Shown here: piece by piece, positions 23,301-34,641 of the stretch
Layout: each line of letters starts with the position of its first letter
Position numbering within the stretch: position 1 is the stretch's first letter
Source of the DNA: Todiramphus chloris collaris
Taxonomy: Eukaryota; Chordata; Aves; Coraciiformes; Alcedinidae
Assembly: GCA_025345505.1 (NCBI GenBank)
Contig: JANVCC010000022.1
Location: forward strand, 30,391,213-30,455,212
Direction: 5' to 3'
DNA: 64,000 nt
The notes under the pieces: model-generated
Told to the model about the DNA's origin: nothing
The model's database searches: none
What the model saw: the letters and a program-made list of their open reading frames with translations, nothing else
Made by a program: the position numbers and the translations under genes

Positions 23301-24370
23301 GAGAGCTTATTTTTCTCACTTTTTCCTTTTGATGTTTAAAAACTGTGCAAAACAGATTAAATGCTTATGCTGTAGAGAATTGTGTCCTCCCAGAGCAAAG
23401 GATTTTTAAAAAAAATTCCTGCAGCCCCCTTTCCTATATATTGTCGTGAATTCAGTTATTCTTTTGGATCATTTGTAACCTGCTGCACTTCCAGTTGAGG
23501 ATGTACAAGATGCTGAATCAAAGCACTGAGAAGAGGCGGTAATTACATCACATACAGGAAAAGACTGACTTTTATTTTGTAATAATATTTCATAAATTTG
23601 ATATTTCAAATTAGCTCCAGCAAACAAATGCAATTTCAACTGGCTGGTTTTGCTCATGTTCAGTGCCACCTGATTACCATTCTGGTTTTCATCTTAGTTG
23701 AAGCTGATCGAGAGCGGGGCTTTCACCTGGACATTGAAGACTACCTTTCTGGTGTATTAACTCTCGCCAGTGAGCTGGTAAGAAAGATATTCATGCATCT
23801 ATTTGGAGTGAAACTGACCTAAAAAAAAAAAGTAATGTGTTTTCTAACTTTCCCAAGTTGTTCCTGGAAGTTACGATACACAACACCTTGGTCTGTACTT
23901 CTGGCAAACTGCCCCTCTGTATGCCAGAGTTGTTCCTCACTGATATTTTAGGATTTAAACCAATCACTTGATTGAAAACCGAGGATTATGGTCAACAAAA
24001 AGGTAGATCTAAGTATAAATAATTTGACTTCCTGGAACAAAACAGCTTCACTTGGTAAAGTAACTGATGGAAATAGTGATGTGACTTGAGCAAGTTCCTC
24101 TGCTGATGTTCTGCTGTGTGCCTTCTCTCCCAGGCCAGGCTGGCAGTGAACAGTGTCACAGCTGGTGACTATGCTCGCCCTCTCCGCATCTCAACTTTTA
24201 TCAACGAGCTGGATTCTGGCTTCCGTCTCTTAAACCTGAAGAATGACTCCCTGAGGAAACGCTACGATGGCCTGAAATACGATGTCAAGAAAATCGAGGA
24301 AGTGGTTTACGACTTGTCGATCAGAGGACTCAATAAGGAGGCAACAGTTGGTGTGGGTGGAGAGAAATGA
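17287..24370 (+). CDS. TSN: TSN, translin (complete, six coding exons)
   Basis: Join: 17287-17352, 17429-17522, 22036-22132, 22907-23022, 23698-23777, 24134-24370. Junctions are GT-AG and in phase, giving 229 residues (human has 228). Translin binds single-stranded DNA and RNA as an octamer. With TRAX it forms C3PO, which clears the passenger strand in RNA interference and processes tRNA fragments. The catalytic acidic residues belong to TRAX, so translin is the non-catalytic scaffold. Visible family hallmarks are MSVSDMFIALQ at the start, the basic aromatic stretch YYRFHEHWRFVLQRL, the nucleotide-binding-like VTAGDY, and the conserved C-terminal block TFINELDSGFRLLNLKND. The all-alpha fold is expected from the family. 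The C-terminal dozen residues differ from mammals. The gene shares a divergent promoter with NIFK. Confidence 0.97.
17353..17428 (+). other. TSN intron 1, 76 bases and G-rich
   Basis: A GT-AG intron (GTGCGT ... GTCCGCAG) close to the minimum length for a vertebrate intron. It holds five G runs (17361-64, 17367-71, 17373-75, 17377-81, 17386-89), enough for an intramolecular G-quadruplex. Confidence 0.9.
17429..17522 (+). CDS. TSN: TSN coding exon 2
   Basis: Begins EIRKVVQALEQTAREILT after acceptor GTCCGCAG. It ends after the first base of an isoleucine codon (A|TA) at a strong GTGAGT donor. Confidence 0.97.
17572..17600 (+). other. G-quadruplex-forming run in TSN intron 2
   Basis: Four G runs (17572-78, 17580-86, 17590-92, 17595-600) with loops of 1-3 bases lie 50 bases past the exon 2 donor. 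Such runs often act as intronic splicing enhancers for nearby 5' splice sites. That role is inference here. Confidence 0.6.
17601..22035 (+). other. TSN intron 2 interior, no feature recognised
   Basis: About 4.4 kb. The CpG island fades by 17,700. A strongly AT-rich stretch with many TAATAA-like words lies at about 19,250-19,430. The longer open frames at 21,060-21,750 occur on both strands and show no domain, so I treat them as chance. Confidence 0.7.
22036..22132 (+). CDS. TSN: TSN coding exon 3
   Basis: Encodes PKKCQKAREHFGTVRTQM to DQYYR after acceptor TTTTTCAG. The donor AG|GTGTGC is weaker than the others but keeps the phase. Confidence 0.97.
22907..23022 (+). CDS. TSN: TSN coding exon 4
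   Basis: Encodes FHEHWRFVLQRLVFLAAF to AVAEILG, the nucleic-acid-contacting aromatic and basic segment. Acceptor TTCACCAG, donor A|GTAAGT. Confidence 0.97.
23698..23777 (+). CDS. TSN: TSN coding exon 5
   Basis: Encodes EADRERGFHLDIEDYLSG to LASEL after acceptor CATCTTAG. The donor is CTG|GTAAGA and the exon ends in phase 0. Confidence 0.97.
24134..24370 (+). CDS. TSN: TSN coding exon 6 and stop
   Basis: Encodes ARLAVNSVTAGDY to the end (GVGGEK, then TGA) after acceptor CTCTCCCAG. It contains VTAGD and the strongly conserved RKRYDGLKYDVKK stretch. Confidence 0.97.
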   Translation, partial: ARLAVNSVTAGDYARPLRISTFINELDSGFRLLNLKNDSLRKRYDGLKYDVKKIEEVVYDLSIRGLNKEATVGVGGEK

Positions 24371-25061
24371 AGGATGCTCCTTTTAACAGCATCATTGATT
24401 ACCTCAGATGGTTGCCAATTTCGGAGGCATGCTAGCAAAGCCTTCCTACAGTAGTTTAGAAGAACTGCAGCTGAAAGCTGCTCTCTATTTTCTTACAAAA
24501 GGTGTAGTGCGGGTGTTAGATCTCAAAATGTTTTGTAAAGTCACGTCTAGACAAGGGCAGGAGGTGCTCTGTTTCCAGTGGGATTCCTCTGTCAGAACAC
24601 GGGGTGTCACTCTGCCCAGCAGCAGTAGTTGTCACTAACTCCCATGAGCTGAAACTCTCCTTAGTTCTGTAACTGGCAGTGATGTGCTTCAGCTGCCTCT
24701 GCTCACGCACCTTTCAAGGCGTGTGCGCAGCACGCAGCTCAGTGCAGATGCATGTGATCTTTTAGAAAATGCAGCCTGTTGATATCTATACTGGGTTTTA
24801 AGACACTGATTTTTTTTTTTTTTATTTTGCCTTGTTTCTTATATTTTCACCCATGTCAGTAAGTTGAACAGATTTTCATAGCTTTATTAACCAGACTTTT
24901 TGTCTTCTCTCTCCCCCCTCCTTCTCCTTTTCTCCAAGATTTCTTTGTCCAGGGAGAGCAAGGTTTTCTCGAACATTGCTTTTGCTGGCTGATATTTGTT
25001 GTTCTGACGTGAGTAAAAGCTGAGCTGTAATGATCATTTGGCTTGACAACTCAATGTAACC

Positions 25062-25085
25062 TTTTTTTTTTTTTTTTTTTTTTTT
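25062..25085. repeat. T24 homopolymer
   Basis: An uninterrupted run of 24 T residues directly upstream of GAATAAA in the TSN 3'UTR. It is length-variable in principle. Confidence 0.9.
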
Positions 25086-25086
25086 G

Positions 25087-25092
25087 AATAAA
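25087..25092 (+). terminator. proximal TSN poly(A) signal AATAAA
   Basis: A canonical hexamer 717 bases after the stop codon, immediately downstream of the T24 run. Confidence 0.5.
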
Positions 25093-25557
25093 CTACCAAG
25101 GTTTCCAAAGAGAGAAACGATAACTGATGAACTGCAGGTAGATTCTGAGTTTTAACAGCCTGTACAATCCACAACTGTACCTGTGTTTTGGGATTAAAAA
25201 AAAAAGTGTGTGTCTTCAGAAAAGGGGAAATTGCTGGTTTTAAATACTTTGCATGTAAGATGTTTGCAAACACCAGCAGCCCCTTCCATTTGTGTCAGTG
25301 TGCAGACTCGTACCTCCCAGTGTTTGTTCTCTTCTCCTACATGACTTTGAGTTTTGCTATTCTCTACTTGTGGAGGTGCAGGAGGGTTAAGGGGGAAATC
25401 TCACTTCTCTAGGAGAAGTATTTCCAGAGGATGAACACAAACAGTCGAGATTATGCGGATGTTCTTAGTGTTTCATTTTGTTATCAAGATTTGTGTCTGC
25501 TTCAGTTAGGGGGTTTGTTTGTTTATTGGAAGAAATCATTTCTTGGTTATTTTGGCT

Positions 25558-25563
25558 AATAAA
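25558..25563 (+). terminator. distal TSN poly(A) signal AATAAA
   Basis: A canonical hexamer in GGCTAATAAAAGCTG, followed within 60 bases by GT/T-rich sequence (TGCCTGTTGTCAGATTCTCT), a reasonable downstream element. Confidence 0.6.
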
Positions 25564-25585
25564 AGCTGTTCTTTGATTTTGGGCA

Positions 25586-28500
25586 TTTGATAACTCTGCC
25601 TGTTGTCAGATTCTCTGTTGTTACTTGATTCCCTTCCTGGGAACCTACTCTGAATGTCATGATTTAAGTTTAGCCTTCATCTGTACTTGGCCAACAGCAG
25701 AATTCCTCACTTGGGCTGCGTGCTGGCGACTGGAGGCCAAGTCAAGCTGCAAACAGATTTTGTAGGCTTTTTTTTGTTTTGTTTTTATTTGGACCTATTT
25801 CATCAAGTAAAACCAGAGAGGTAGGGAGGAGTTTATCATTACCCAATCCAAGATGAGGCAAGGTTCATCTTCAGAGTATCTCCTAATCTTCCATGTTTGT
25901 CCTCACCCTTTGTATCTTATGCCATATCACCCAGGGAGATAGTCCTACCCCTCTCTACAGCAGAAAATGGGGGTGGATCTTCCTGAGCCCAGTGTCAACG
26001 AGACCAGCTTTTAAAGTTCTTTGTACTTGCCCTGTGCCACTGTTTGCTTCTTTCTCACTTTAGCCCTGTGGAGGTGGGAGGAAGGAAGGAGCTTAAGCCA
26101 GCTTTACTGTGAAAATCAGCCTGGTGAAACAACGCCCGCAGGCTCTGAGGCACAGCCATGCAGACCAAGGTCACATAGGAAGTGTGTGGGAGCAGGGGAA
26201 TTAGAGAAAGGTTTCCTGACCATCAGTGAGGTGTCTCAGGTTGGAGGACTCCTGGAATGTGAGGCCATGTGGCAGGGCAGGTTTCTGGTTGCAGGGCAGG
26301 TGTTCATTAAGGCTTTGCATTGGCTTGTGTCCCAGGTGCTCCGGTTGTATTTGGCCAAACAAGAGATCTGCTTTCTGACATGAGATCCCCTGCGCCTAAT
26401 GCAGCTTTTCAGCAGAACCTAGATCTGCCAGCTCTTGCATCTCACGTGGTTTCCAAGAGCTGGTGGAGATAGGACAGTGCTGTGCCACAGGTGCAGAGGT
26501 GCAGATACTGTGGGAGGGACAGCTGGAAGAGCAAGTCACTTACTTAGGGCTTACAAAGTCTGCAAGGTGGGGGATCTTTCTGCTAAGGCTCTGTGAAGAG
26601 CAAGTGCCTGAGAAAGAGCTCCAATGTTGTGTTTTTCGAGGGTGTTTCGCAAACACCTTGTTCTTTCGCATTCCTAGGTTTTGGAGAGCCTAGCATCTTC
26701 CCCTGGAAAAGCCTCATTTGCAAGAGCCAGCCTGCACAGTGCATTCCCAAGCTAGGTCTGGGGAAGGGAAAACAGCAAATTTTCTCCCTGGGCTGCAGCA
26801 GGGAAAGACAGAGACATGTTTTTTGTGGCTTCCTCTGCATAGAGGCAGCCTGTGGGATCTTGTGGTCTTGGTTGTGAATCTGCACATTATTCTGGTCCTA
26901 AATGGCAAGTTGTGTTTCTGTCCCAGAGCTGGGAGCAGAGGGAAGAAGACCCAGAAAGACTTGAGTAGGGGGTTCTTTCTTCTCTGACCCTTCCCTTTCC
27001 ATACAGGGGTAATGGGAGCAGGTTGGCCAGCGGGGAATGGCAGTGAGAGACAGAGCTCTGAGAATTGCAGAAGCTTGATGGCTCAGGATGACTCAGATGC
27101 ACTTGAACTCTGAACAAGTAACTCTTGTTGGTACTGAAGGGCCTGCAGAGCGCATGCTGGCAGCTGGGAAGAGAGTGAGTCAGCGCAGGAGCACTGGAAA
27201 GTCTGACTCAACAGCCAACACGGCTGTTCTCTGAGGCACTTCAACCTCAAGTGTGTTCCAGGGAGCACTCTCTTGGATTGTTTTGTATTCACTCGCTGGT
27301 TTGGGTTTTTTTATTTCCCCATCTTGACGTCATTTCTGTGGGTTTTCTTTATCTCAGTAAAAAGGGCACTTAAAATAGTTGATTAACTGCTGTTCATTTA
27401 TAGCACTGCCTGTTCAACCCCTGCAGATCAATGGAAGTGCTGACCTGAAACCATTTGGGCAATAGGGGTGAGCAGAGCTCCGTGGCACAGGATGCAGGGT
27501 AGACCTTGGGGATGGCTGTTGAACTGGGCTCTGTCTATTGGAATTGATTAACTGCAGCCAGAGTCCAACCACCTCTTTAAACTGGCACTTGTTAAAGAAC
27601 ACATTATCACCTCCAGACTGCCCCTTTCTGGTGCCAGCACACGTCTCTGTGTGGTGAACTGGACCAAGGAATGGATCTAGATGAAACTATTTTTTTAGCA
27701 GTGTTTGCTCGCTGTCCTGTTCACTGCAGCCTGTGCCAGTGTGTGGAGGGGAGGCTAATTCCTTACCCCTGCGGTGGGAAACTCTGCATTTTCTTGCAGT
27801 AATTTAACTGCTCTCTGTTTCGTTAGAATCGACAAGGATTTTCATTTTGGGTAAATAATTTGCCTTCATTTTACTGCAAAGTGATTCCTCCCGTGCTGTT
27901 TTTCAGCCAGTAAGGTCATTACAGACCAAGGCAATGCCGGAGAGTGGAAGGTGAATGCAGATGACTCCCGAGGCCTGTGCATGGATACTGCCCCGTTACT
28001 CTCCAGCAGCCCTCATTAAAATACTGTCTGGCGTTCGATGCTGTGGTGCAACTGTACTGATGTGTGTGCAGGGGCTGCCCAGAGAGCCTCCTGCCTGCTG
28101 AACTCATGGAGTGGCACTAAACAAGCATTTGCTTTTGAAAGGGTTAGTCTTTTACAGTATATATCTCCTGTACCATGCTGTGAGTCAGGAATGAATTACT
28201 TGAAGATGGCTGTATCTCCTTGGAGGCTTCTCTGTTATTCAAACTGGCACTTCTGGCTTGCACTGGTTAGCCATCGCTGGAGGATTGCCCTGCCCAAGGG
28301 GAAAAGGGCTGTCCTAAAACCAGTCCTTTCTTGAAAGAAGTGGGAATACACTCTGTCTGAATGCTAGTTCACACTACGGGTGCACAAATGTCTAACCTGC
28401 TCCTGTTGGGCAGATTTTGCAAGAGCCTCAGCCCTGCAAGGGTGCTGTGTGATCCCCAAGAAACCTGGCTCCCATCTAGTTGGGGGGAGCTGGCTGCCTG

Positions 28501-31500
28501 CCTCTGAGTCTGCACTGGAACCACACGGTGCGGCTCTCACAGGCTTCCATGAAGTCTGACAACTGCAGAAAGCCTAAAGGGAAGAAAAAGCCTGAGAGTT
28601 CAGCCTGTGAAACAGTCCAGGGCTACAAAGGTCTTGTGTTCCTTTCATGTTTTGGTTTCCCCAGGCATAGTCATGGGGTCTGCTTTGTGACTTTCTTGTG
28701 ACCTCCAGGCTTCCCACTCTTGTCGGCCAGCCCTCCAACACCCAGAGAGATGCCTGATATGGGTCCTCCCAAGGATATGACTCTGGCACCTCAGGGGAGG
28801 TTCCTGCTCTAGATGGGAAGGGTTTGAAGCTACCTGGGGTTCCACCACTGCTGAAAGAAAAGGTTCCTTCACCTGCTCCTACACAGCACACCTTCCTGGG
28901 GAGAGATGTTTGCAGTCTGGGTTTTCTCACCTGCAGCTGAGACCGCTTCTCAGGGATGCAAAGCCCGTGCAGTTGGAAATGGCACTGGGGCAGGATTTAA
29001 GCTGGAGGGTTGGCAATTGTTACATTCATTCCTGCTAAGGGATCTAGAGCCTAATGCCAGCTTTTCAACTTTCTCCAGATGTGTAACTGCTTCCAGTCAA
29101 GCCTGGGCAGAGACCAGTGCTGGAGGATGCTCTGCCTGTGTTCTGTTTCCTCATTAGGGCTCTTCACTCTGTTGAAGAGGACCCTCTGTGTTCCTATTGC
29201 TCAGATCTCCCATCCATGTTGCAGAAAGGTTTCCCATAGGGACCACCGTCAGCTTCCCGAGGGAGATGTCTTCTTTTCTAATGAGTACCCTCGGGGCTTG
29301 CCTGGAGCTTCTGGACCATGCAGTGTTACTGTCAGAACTGTGATTTGTTTTTTTTTAATTGCTTGTACCTGTCTCCAGTCATAATGGTATTCTGAGCAGC
29401 CTCTGAGAGAAATAAGGCAGTTCCTTTGTCTGCCTGATCGGTAAGACTTTTGCTCTGTCATACTCCAGTGTACTGACAGAAGGTCACTCAGCGATGGCAG
29501 TGAGATCTTTGAATATTTATCTGATCTCTGGTAGGAGGACACTTTCTTCCATTGATTTTGGTTCCATTTTTTTACAATTTCAAGTCAGAGAATATCAGCC
29601 TAATTCCATCTGAATCTCACCTGTTTCCCCAGTACACATTTAAGAGGAGATATGACTGACATCATGAAATGAGAGTTACTACAGCTCCCTCATCCATGAG
29701 CCCTGAAGGGGTATCTTTGACTTGAGTGATCTTCCCTTTGAGGATGTTGGGGACAAGCAAGAGAGTGCAAGATTCACCAGAACCTCCTGGTAGAGATCTG
29801 CTTTAATGGGACTTCAGCTCCATAATAGATTCATGTGACTGACTGAAGTTCCCCAAAGCAAGATATCTGAGATGATCTTGGGGCTTTTTTCAAGATTTGG
29901 GATGTGCTGAGGTCAATCTCTTAGTCTTCAGTGATAGCTGCAATAGGTTTTTGCTGCCACACCAAAGCTGGTACTCCATTTCATATGTGTGCTTGAACAT
30001 ATAGCTGAGACGCACACTGATGCCCTTCCCCTGTCCTCGCTTCTGTTAAGGACAACCAGAGATGCACAAGAACACCGTAAAAAAGAACTTTGTTCACTAA
30101 AGCTGAAATCTATGCCCTCTAAAATATTTGCTCTTCATGTCCCCATGGTTTTTTAAGGCTTTCCCACCCAGCCTACTGACACTTAAAGTAGCTATTCCTT
30201 CTCTCCTTGGGACCTGACCTCACAGGGGGCTCCTAATCCAGTGTTTTGTCTTCTTCAGTGTCTGTCTTTTGAGCATAAAACTACATGGACTCTTATGATA
30301 AAGATGGCCTTTTGTTGTTCCTTTTTTCCTGGGAAATAACCAATAAGACTCATCCTAAATTCTTGTTAAAGGTTATTTATGAGTTCTGATAAAATGAAGG
30401 GAGTAATCAATTCTTTTTTCCCCTAACATGGTACTTCCAGGGAGATGTGCTTGTACCAGTCAGGTGAGTTAAGTGGGCAGGAGTCTTGAAAAAAGTAATA
30501 TTAGTATTTTCAGTCATGACAATGAGGCATGAAAATATTACAGACCTCTAGGAGAGCCAGTTTGGAACAAATAATTGCTCTCCTGGCTTGCAGACAATCC
30601 TGTTCCCAAGTACTCTGGGTTATAATAACATTTCATCAGGTTTCTTAATCAGAAATGGAAAAATACAGCCCAACTAATCTCCAGAGCTGCCAAGTAAGAT
30701 GTGTACATGTGATACCAAAAGACCTGGAACTTCCCAGGAGAGGGATCATCCAGATCAGAAAAGTACCTAGGGATTATGGAAACCTACTGCCTTGTCAGTG
30801 TGCCGAGGCTGCTCGCCCTTCCTGTGCTCACCCCACAGCACGAGCTCTCGCGGGCCACAGAGATTGTTCTGTACTCGTGTTCCCTTTCAACACCTGTAAT
30901 TTAAAGGCAGGCAAGCAGCTGAGTACGCACTGGATACATAAAAGATAAATAACACTGGAAGCACAACCTCTGTCTAGTCTGACAGGTTCAACAATCAGGC
31001 TGTCACTTCCCGTAGCAGGCTGTCCCAGATCAAAGAGCTTGACTGTTCCCTGGCCGCAGGATTTTTAGGAGGTGGCTACAGCACCAAGTACATGTCCTGC
31101 TCATAGCTCAACAGCCAGCAGTTATTTATGGACCTTCTTTTGGGGAGAGTTTGCCTGGTTCAGAGGAAATAGGCTACGATTACTAGGAGCCTGGCAGCGG
31201 GTGTTTCCTGTGATACCCAGAAACACCCTGAGTCTGACAAATTGAACAATCACCCAAAACACAAGACTGACGCTACATATCAGACCTTTTACATGTACTT
31301 ATTGTTCTCTAACCTTTTTGAATGGCCGGCGTGACTGAAGGTATCGTGATTTAAAGATATGACTGTACAAACAGCCCACGGCTGGTTTTGAACATGGATT
31401 GGTGTGGGGAAAATCACTGTGTAATTGAAAACGTTCCAGAAAGCGGCAGCTTTCTGTGGCTGTGAAAGCCACTCGCTGTTTGGATAAATGAAGTTATTAG

Positions 31501-33188
31501 GCTTGCTATACTAATGCCTTCCCTTATCAAAACTGCCTCTGGAGGTAATGAAGAGAAGGTAGCTGTGCCGTTTTGATCTTGGGAGAGAAAACAAAGGTGC
31601 TACAAGCTGTTGGGTTTTAGCATGTGAGATGAGTGAGGCCTGGAGGCTCATAGATCCACATCTGTCATGACAGCAGAGGAGAAATCTTCCTCCAGCAGCT
31701 GCTCTCCTTAGGCATCCATCTAGCTGAAAAAAAAACCAAAACAAACCAACAAAACAAACTAAAAGCAATGCCTTGTGCTCTTCACTGGCTGTTCAGTGTG
31801 TATTTGGGGGGAATAAATCATTTATTGTCTAATGACCTGAAACATCTGGAGGCAATTCCCACTCCCTCAAGGAAGCCAAGCTGCCCCAATGAGCGTTTTG
31901 CCAACTTTTTGCTTGCTACAGCACTCAGTCGTTTGCTGCCACCCTCCCGTCTTGGGTACATCTTTGTAAAGCCTCCAATGATGCAACAACTCCTGTTTCC
32001 TCGAGGACGAAACGAAGCACTAAAGTGCTGGATGGTGCAAATGAAAATACAACCAGTCCACATCTCACTCATTTGTCTGCCTCAGTGCCTGGAGCAGTGT
32101 GACAAGCCCGGGCAGCTGTGGCAAGAGGACAAAGCACTGGGTATGGTTTGGAGGCCTGGGGCTTTGGGTCAGTGGTGACTTACAAGACTAGGTCCACCTG
32201 TGCAAAGGTAGCCTCTGTCTGCCTTCATCCGTGTGCTCACTGCTGCTGGTTGATCTCTGGAGTAATACACAAATATGCTTCCTTGTATGAATCCTCCTGT
32301 AAAATAAATGCCTGTAACAGCAATACTTTGTTGGGGGTGAATAATACTGACTGGCTTTGTCTTTGCCCTTGGGTCTGAAAGAACATTTACAGGCTGTCAT
32401 CCGAGGTCTACCAACCAAAATTCAGGCTCCTTTAATTTAGCCTCTACGGCTGCAATCTGGCCTTTGATGTGTAAGTCACAGCGTGACATTTTGCTGATCT
32501 TGTAATCGCAAGGCCATGGTCAGTGGTAATGTCAGCCTGAAAAGGTTAAACTGTGTTTGCCTTTTTCCCATTGTTCAGCTTCCAGTCATTTCCCCGCTGC
32601 AGAGCTGAGGGAGGCTGGCCCTTAAGGGGAGTGCTTTGTGGCCACAGTTTCGGATCTTGCGTCTGGTGTGCTGGGGTCTGACCTATCCAGGCAGGATGGC
32701 AGCCAAAGCATAAGATTTTGTGCCAGTCTATTGTTGTCTATAATTAAGCTAGCAGGCTTGTACCGTTCTCCCAGTCTCATTAGCAGTAGCCCCTGAATTC
32801 TGTTCAGGGTACCTAAAGAACAGGCATAGGCACATTGTTCACTTGAATGCCACTCGCACCAAACAAAATATGTGCTCCAGAATACAAATATTTCTAAAAA
32901 TACCCACCCAAAGTCATTGAAACATAATTATTAAAACCTTTTATGTTACTCTACAGTACAATGTAAATTGTTCCTTTCAATTAAATTTTGAAATACACTA
33001 GATTACATCATTTAAATAATCACAGAGTTTTAAGTTCACTATTTGCAGTAGCGGAGCTGTATTTACATAGACTTCTGAGATATTTCAGATGCAGCGTTAT
33101 GTTCCAGTCCCTAAGTCAGTTCAATAACAGACTTTCAGTGGATGTATACTGCTCTTCCATGGGTTCTACACAAATCTGGGGTGCATGT
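25586..33188. other. convergent intergenic region between TSN and the Rho exchange factor, no gene recognised
   Basis: About 7.6 kb with only short overlapping open frames. None shows a recognisable domain or flanking splice signals that agree in phase. I see no clear transposon. The composition is ordinary, with short T-rich stretches. Confidence 0.65.
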
Positions 33189-33208
33189 GTCAGAGAGCAC
33201 GAACTCCC

Positions 33209-33214
33209 TTTATT
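33209..33214 (-). terminator. candidate poly(A) signal for the Rho exchange factor
   Basis: TTTATT on the given strand, that is AATAAA on the minus strand, 632 bases past the stop codon. It would give a 3'UTR of about 650 bases. Other ends are possible. Confidence 0.4.
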
Positions 33215-33845
33215 CTTGTTTGCTGCTTTTGTTTTGTTTTTTCTGTGTGCATGCAGCTGAATCTGAGCAAATTGATACCTACTTGATTAGGATTAAAGAT
33301 GAAAGACCCTTCTTTTTAAACAAGTATTTTGACTGAATATACAGAGGTGAATAATGAAATGTAGTCCTTAGGAGTAGCAGTGGAAAACATAATTTTCTCC
33401 AACTTTCCTCCCCTGTTGCATAACACTGCACATAATTTTGACCCTGACTTTACCTAATGCTGATGAAATACAGTCAATAGTGGAAACTCTCCCATGTTGT
33501 CAAGACTGGCTTTCAACACGATCCATGCAATGGCAAGCATCATACATCATTCTCCTGCAGTGCAATATTAACAAGTTAAACTCAGTATTTCCCTCCAGAC
33601 ATCTGCTCCTCAAGGCAAGCCCATGTCTGTATGGACATCAGCCACAAACAGGTTGTGAGTCCTGAGGCTGGAGACCAGAATTAGGCTGTGATGCTTGCTT
33701 CCAGTGCTGCTAAGAGTCCTCATGGGTCAGGCTCCTCCCTGTGTTGTCCATGGAGCAGAGCAAGTTCAAGCCACCGAGGCTCCTGATGGTCCTTGCACGT
33801 GGCACTGGTCAAGCCAAGTCTCCCTGCGTGCTGCCTGTGCAGGAC

Positions 33846-34641
33846 TCAGGGCCTGGTGTGAGGGGTGCTGATCATGATGTTGGGCAGTGCATTCCGCCGC
33901 TTCTTCCAGGAGCCCAGCTCCTTTGAGTACCGCCTGATCTGCCTGAACCAGTGGTGAGTCCGTGCCCGGTCACTGTCCCGGAACACAAACGCCTCCCGCC
34001 TGATCTCAATCAGTTCAAAAGTGTCATCGCAGTCGGGATCAGTGGAGACGATGCAGTTACTCAGCCTCAAGGGCTCCCTGAGCAAATGGAACTTCCCATT
34101 ATTTTTGTCCCTGATGAGCACCAGCACGGCATCCTTCACAGGCCCTGGCTCAGCTGACTCCAGGCTGGACTCGGAGACACGCTTCATGTTCACCAGGAGG
34201 AGGACCTGCATGTTCTGGAACTTGAGGGTCTTACTGCCTTTCTTCACCCACTGGCCATCAGGGGGCTGGGCCAGCTGCAGAGACCCCTCCATCACAAATC
34301 GCGTTTCCTCCCGCAACCAACCTACGGTTTTAAGGGCAGTTTCTCTCATCTCAATGTTGATGACTTCCCTCTTCTTCTTGCTGTCCTGGCGAAAGGATCG
34401 GAGGGTCCACGTGTTCCCCTCCTGCTTGGTTTTCATGTTGATGTGCTCCAAGTGAGACTCGATGCGGCTCTTGGCCTCCCGCAGGCTGCCGTGATCTGGG
34501 TGGTACTCATTGGTGGCCTTGATGATTCTGCTGAGCAGCAGCGGGTACTTGGTGACTCTTTGCAAAGGGGCCATCAGGAAAGACCTCAAATTCATCCGCC
34601 GCAGTGCTGTGTTGTCATTCTGGGAGACATTGAGGAATATT
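33846..34641 (-). CDS. Rho exchange factor, last exon (DH end, PH, stop)
   Basis: Begins IFLNVSQNDNTALRRMN after acceptor AAATCCCTGCAG. It carries the third DH region and the PH domain and ends NIMISTPHTRP, TGA. The open frame runs further upstream through the acceptor into the intron, which is not coding. Confidence 0.93.

Larger units (their letters stand above)
24371..25585 (+). other. TSN: TSN 3'UTR with two candidate poly(A) signals
   Basis: Follows the TGA. AATAAA occurs at 25,087-25,092, directly after a T24 run, and again at 25,558-25,563. Either could define the mRNA end, giving 3'UTRs of roughly 0.7 or 1.2 kb. The true end cannot be fixed from sequence alone. Confidence 0.6.

Noticed and set aside
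34021..34455. 144-codon plus-strand open frame
   Set aside because: Antisense shadow of the PH-domain exon.
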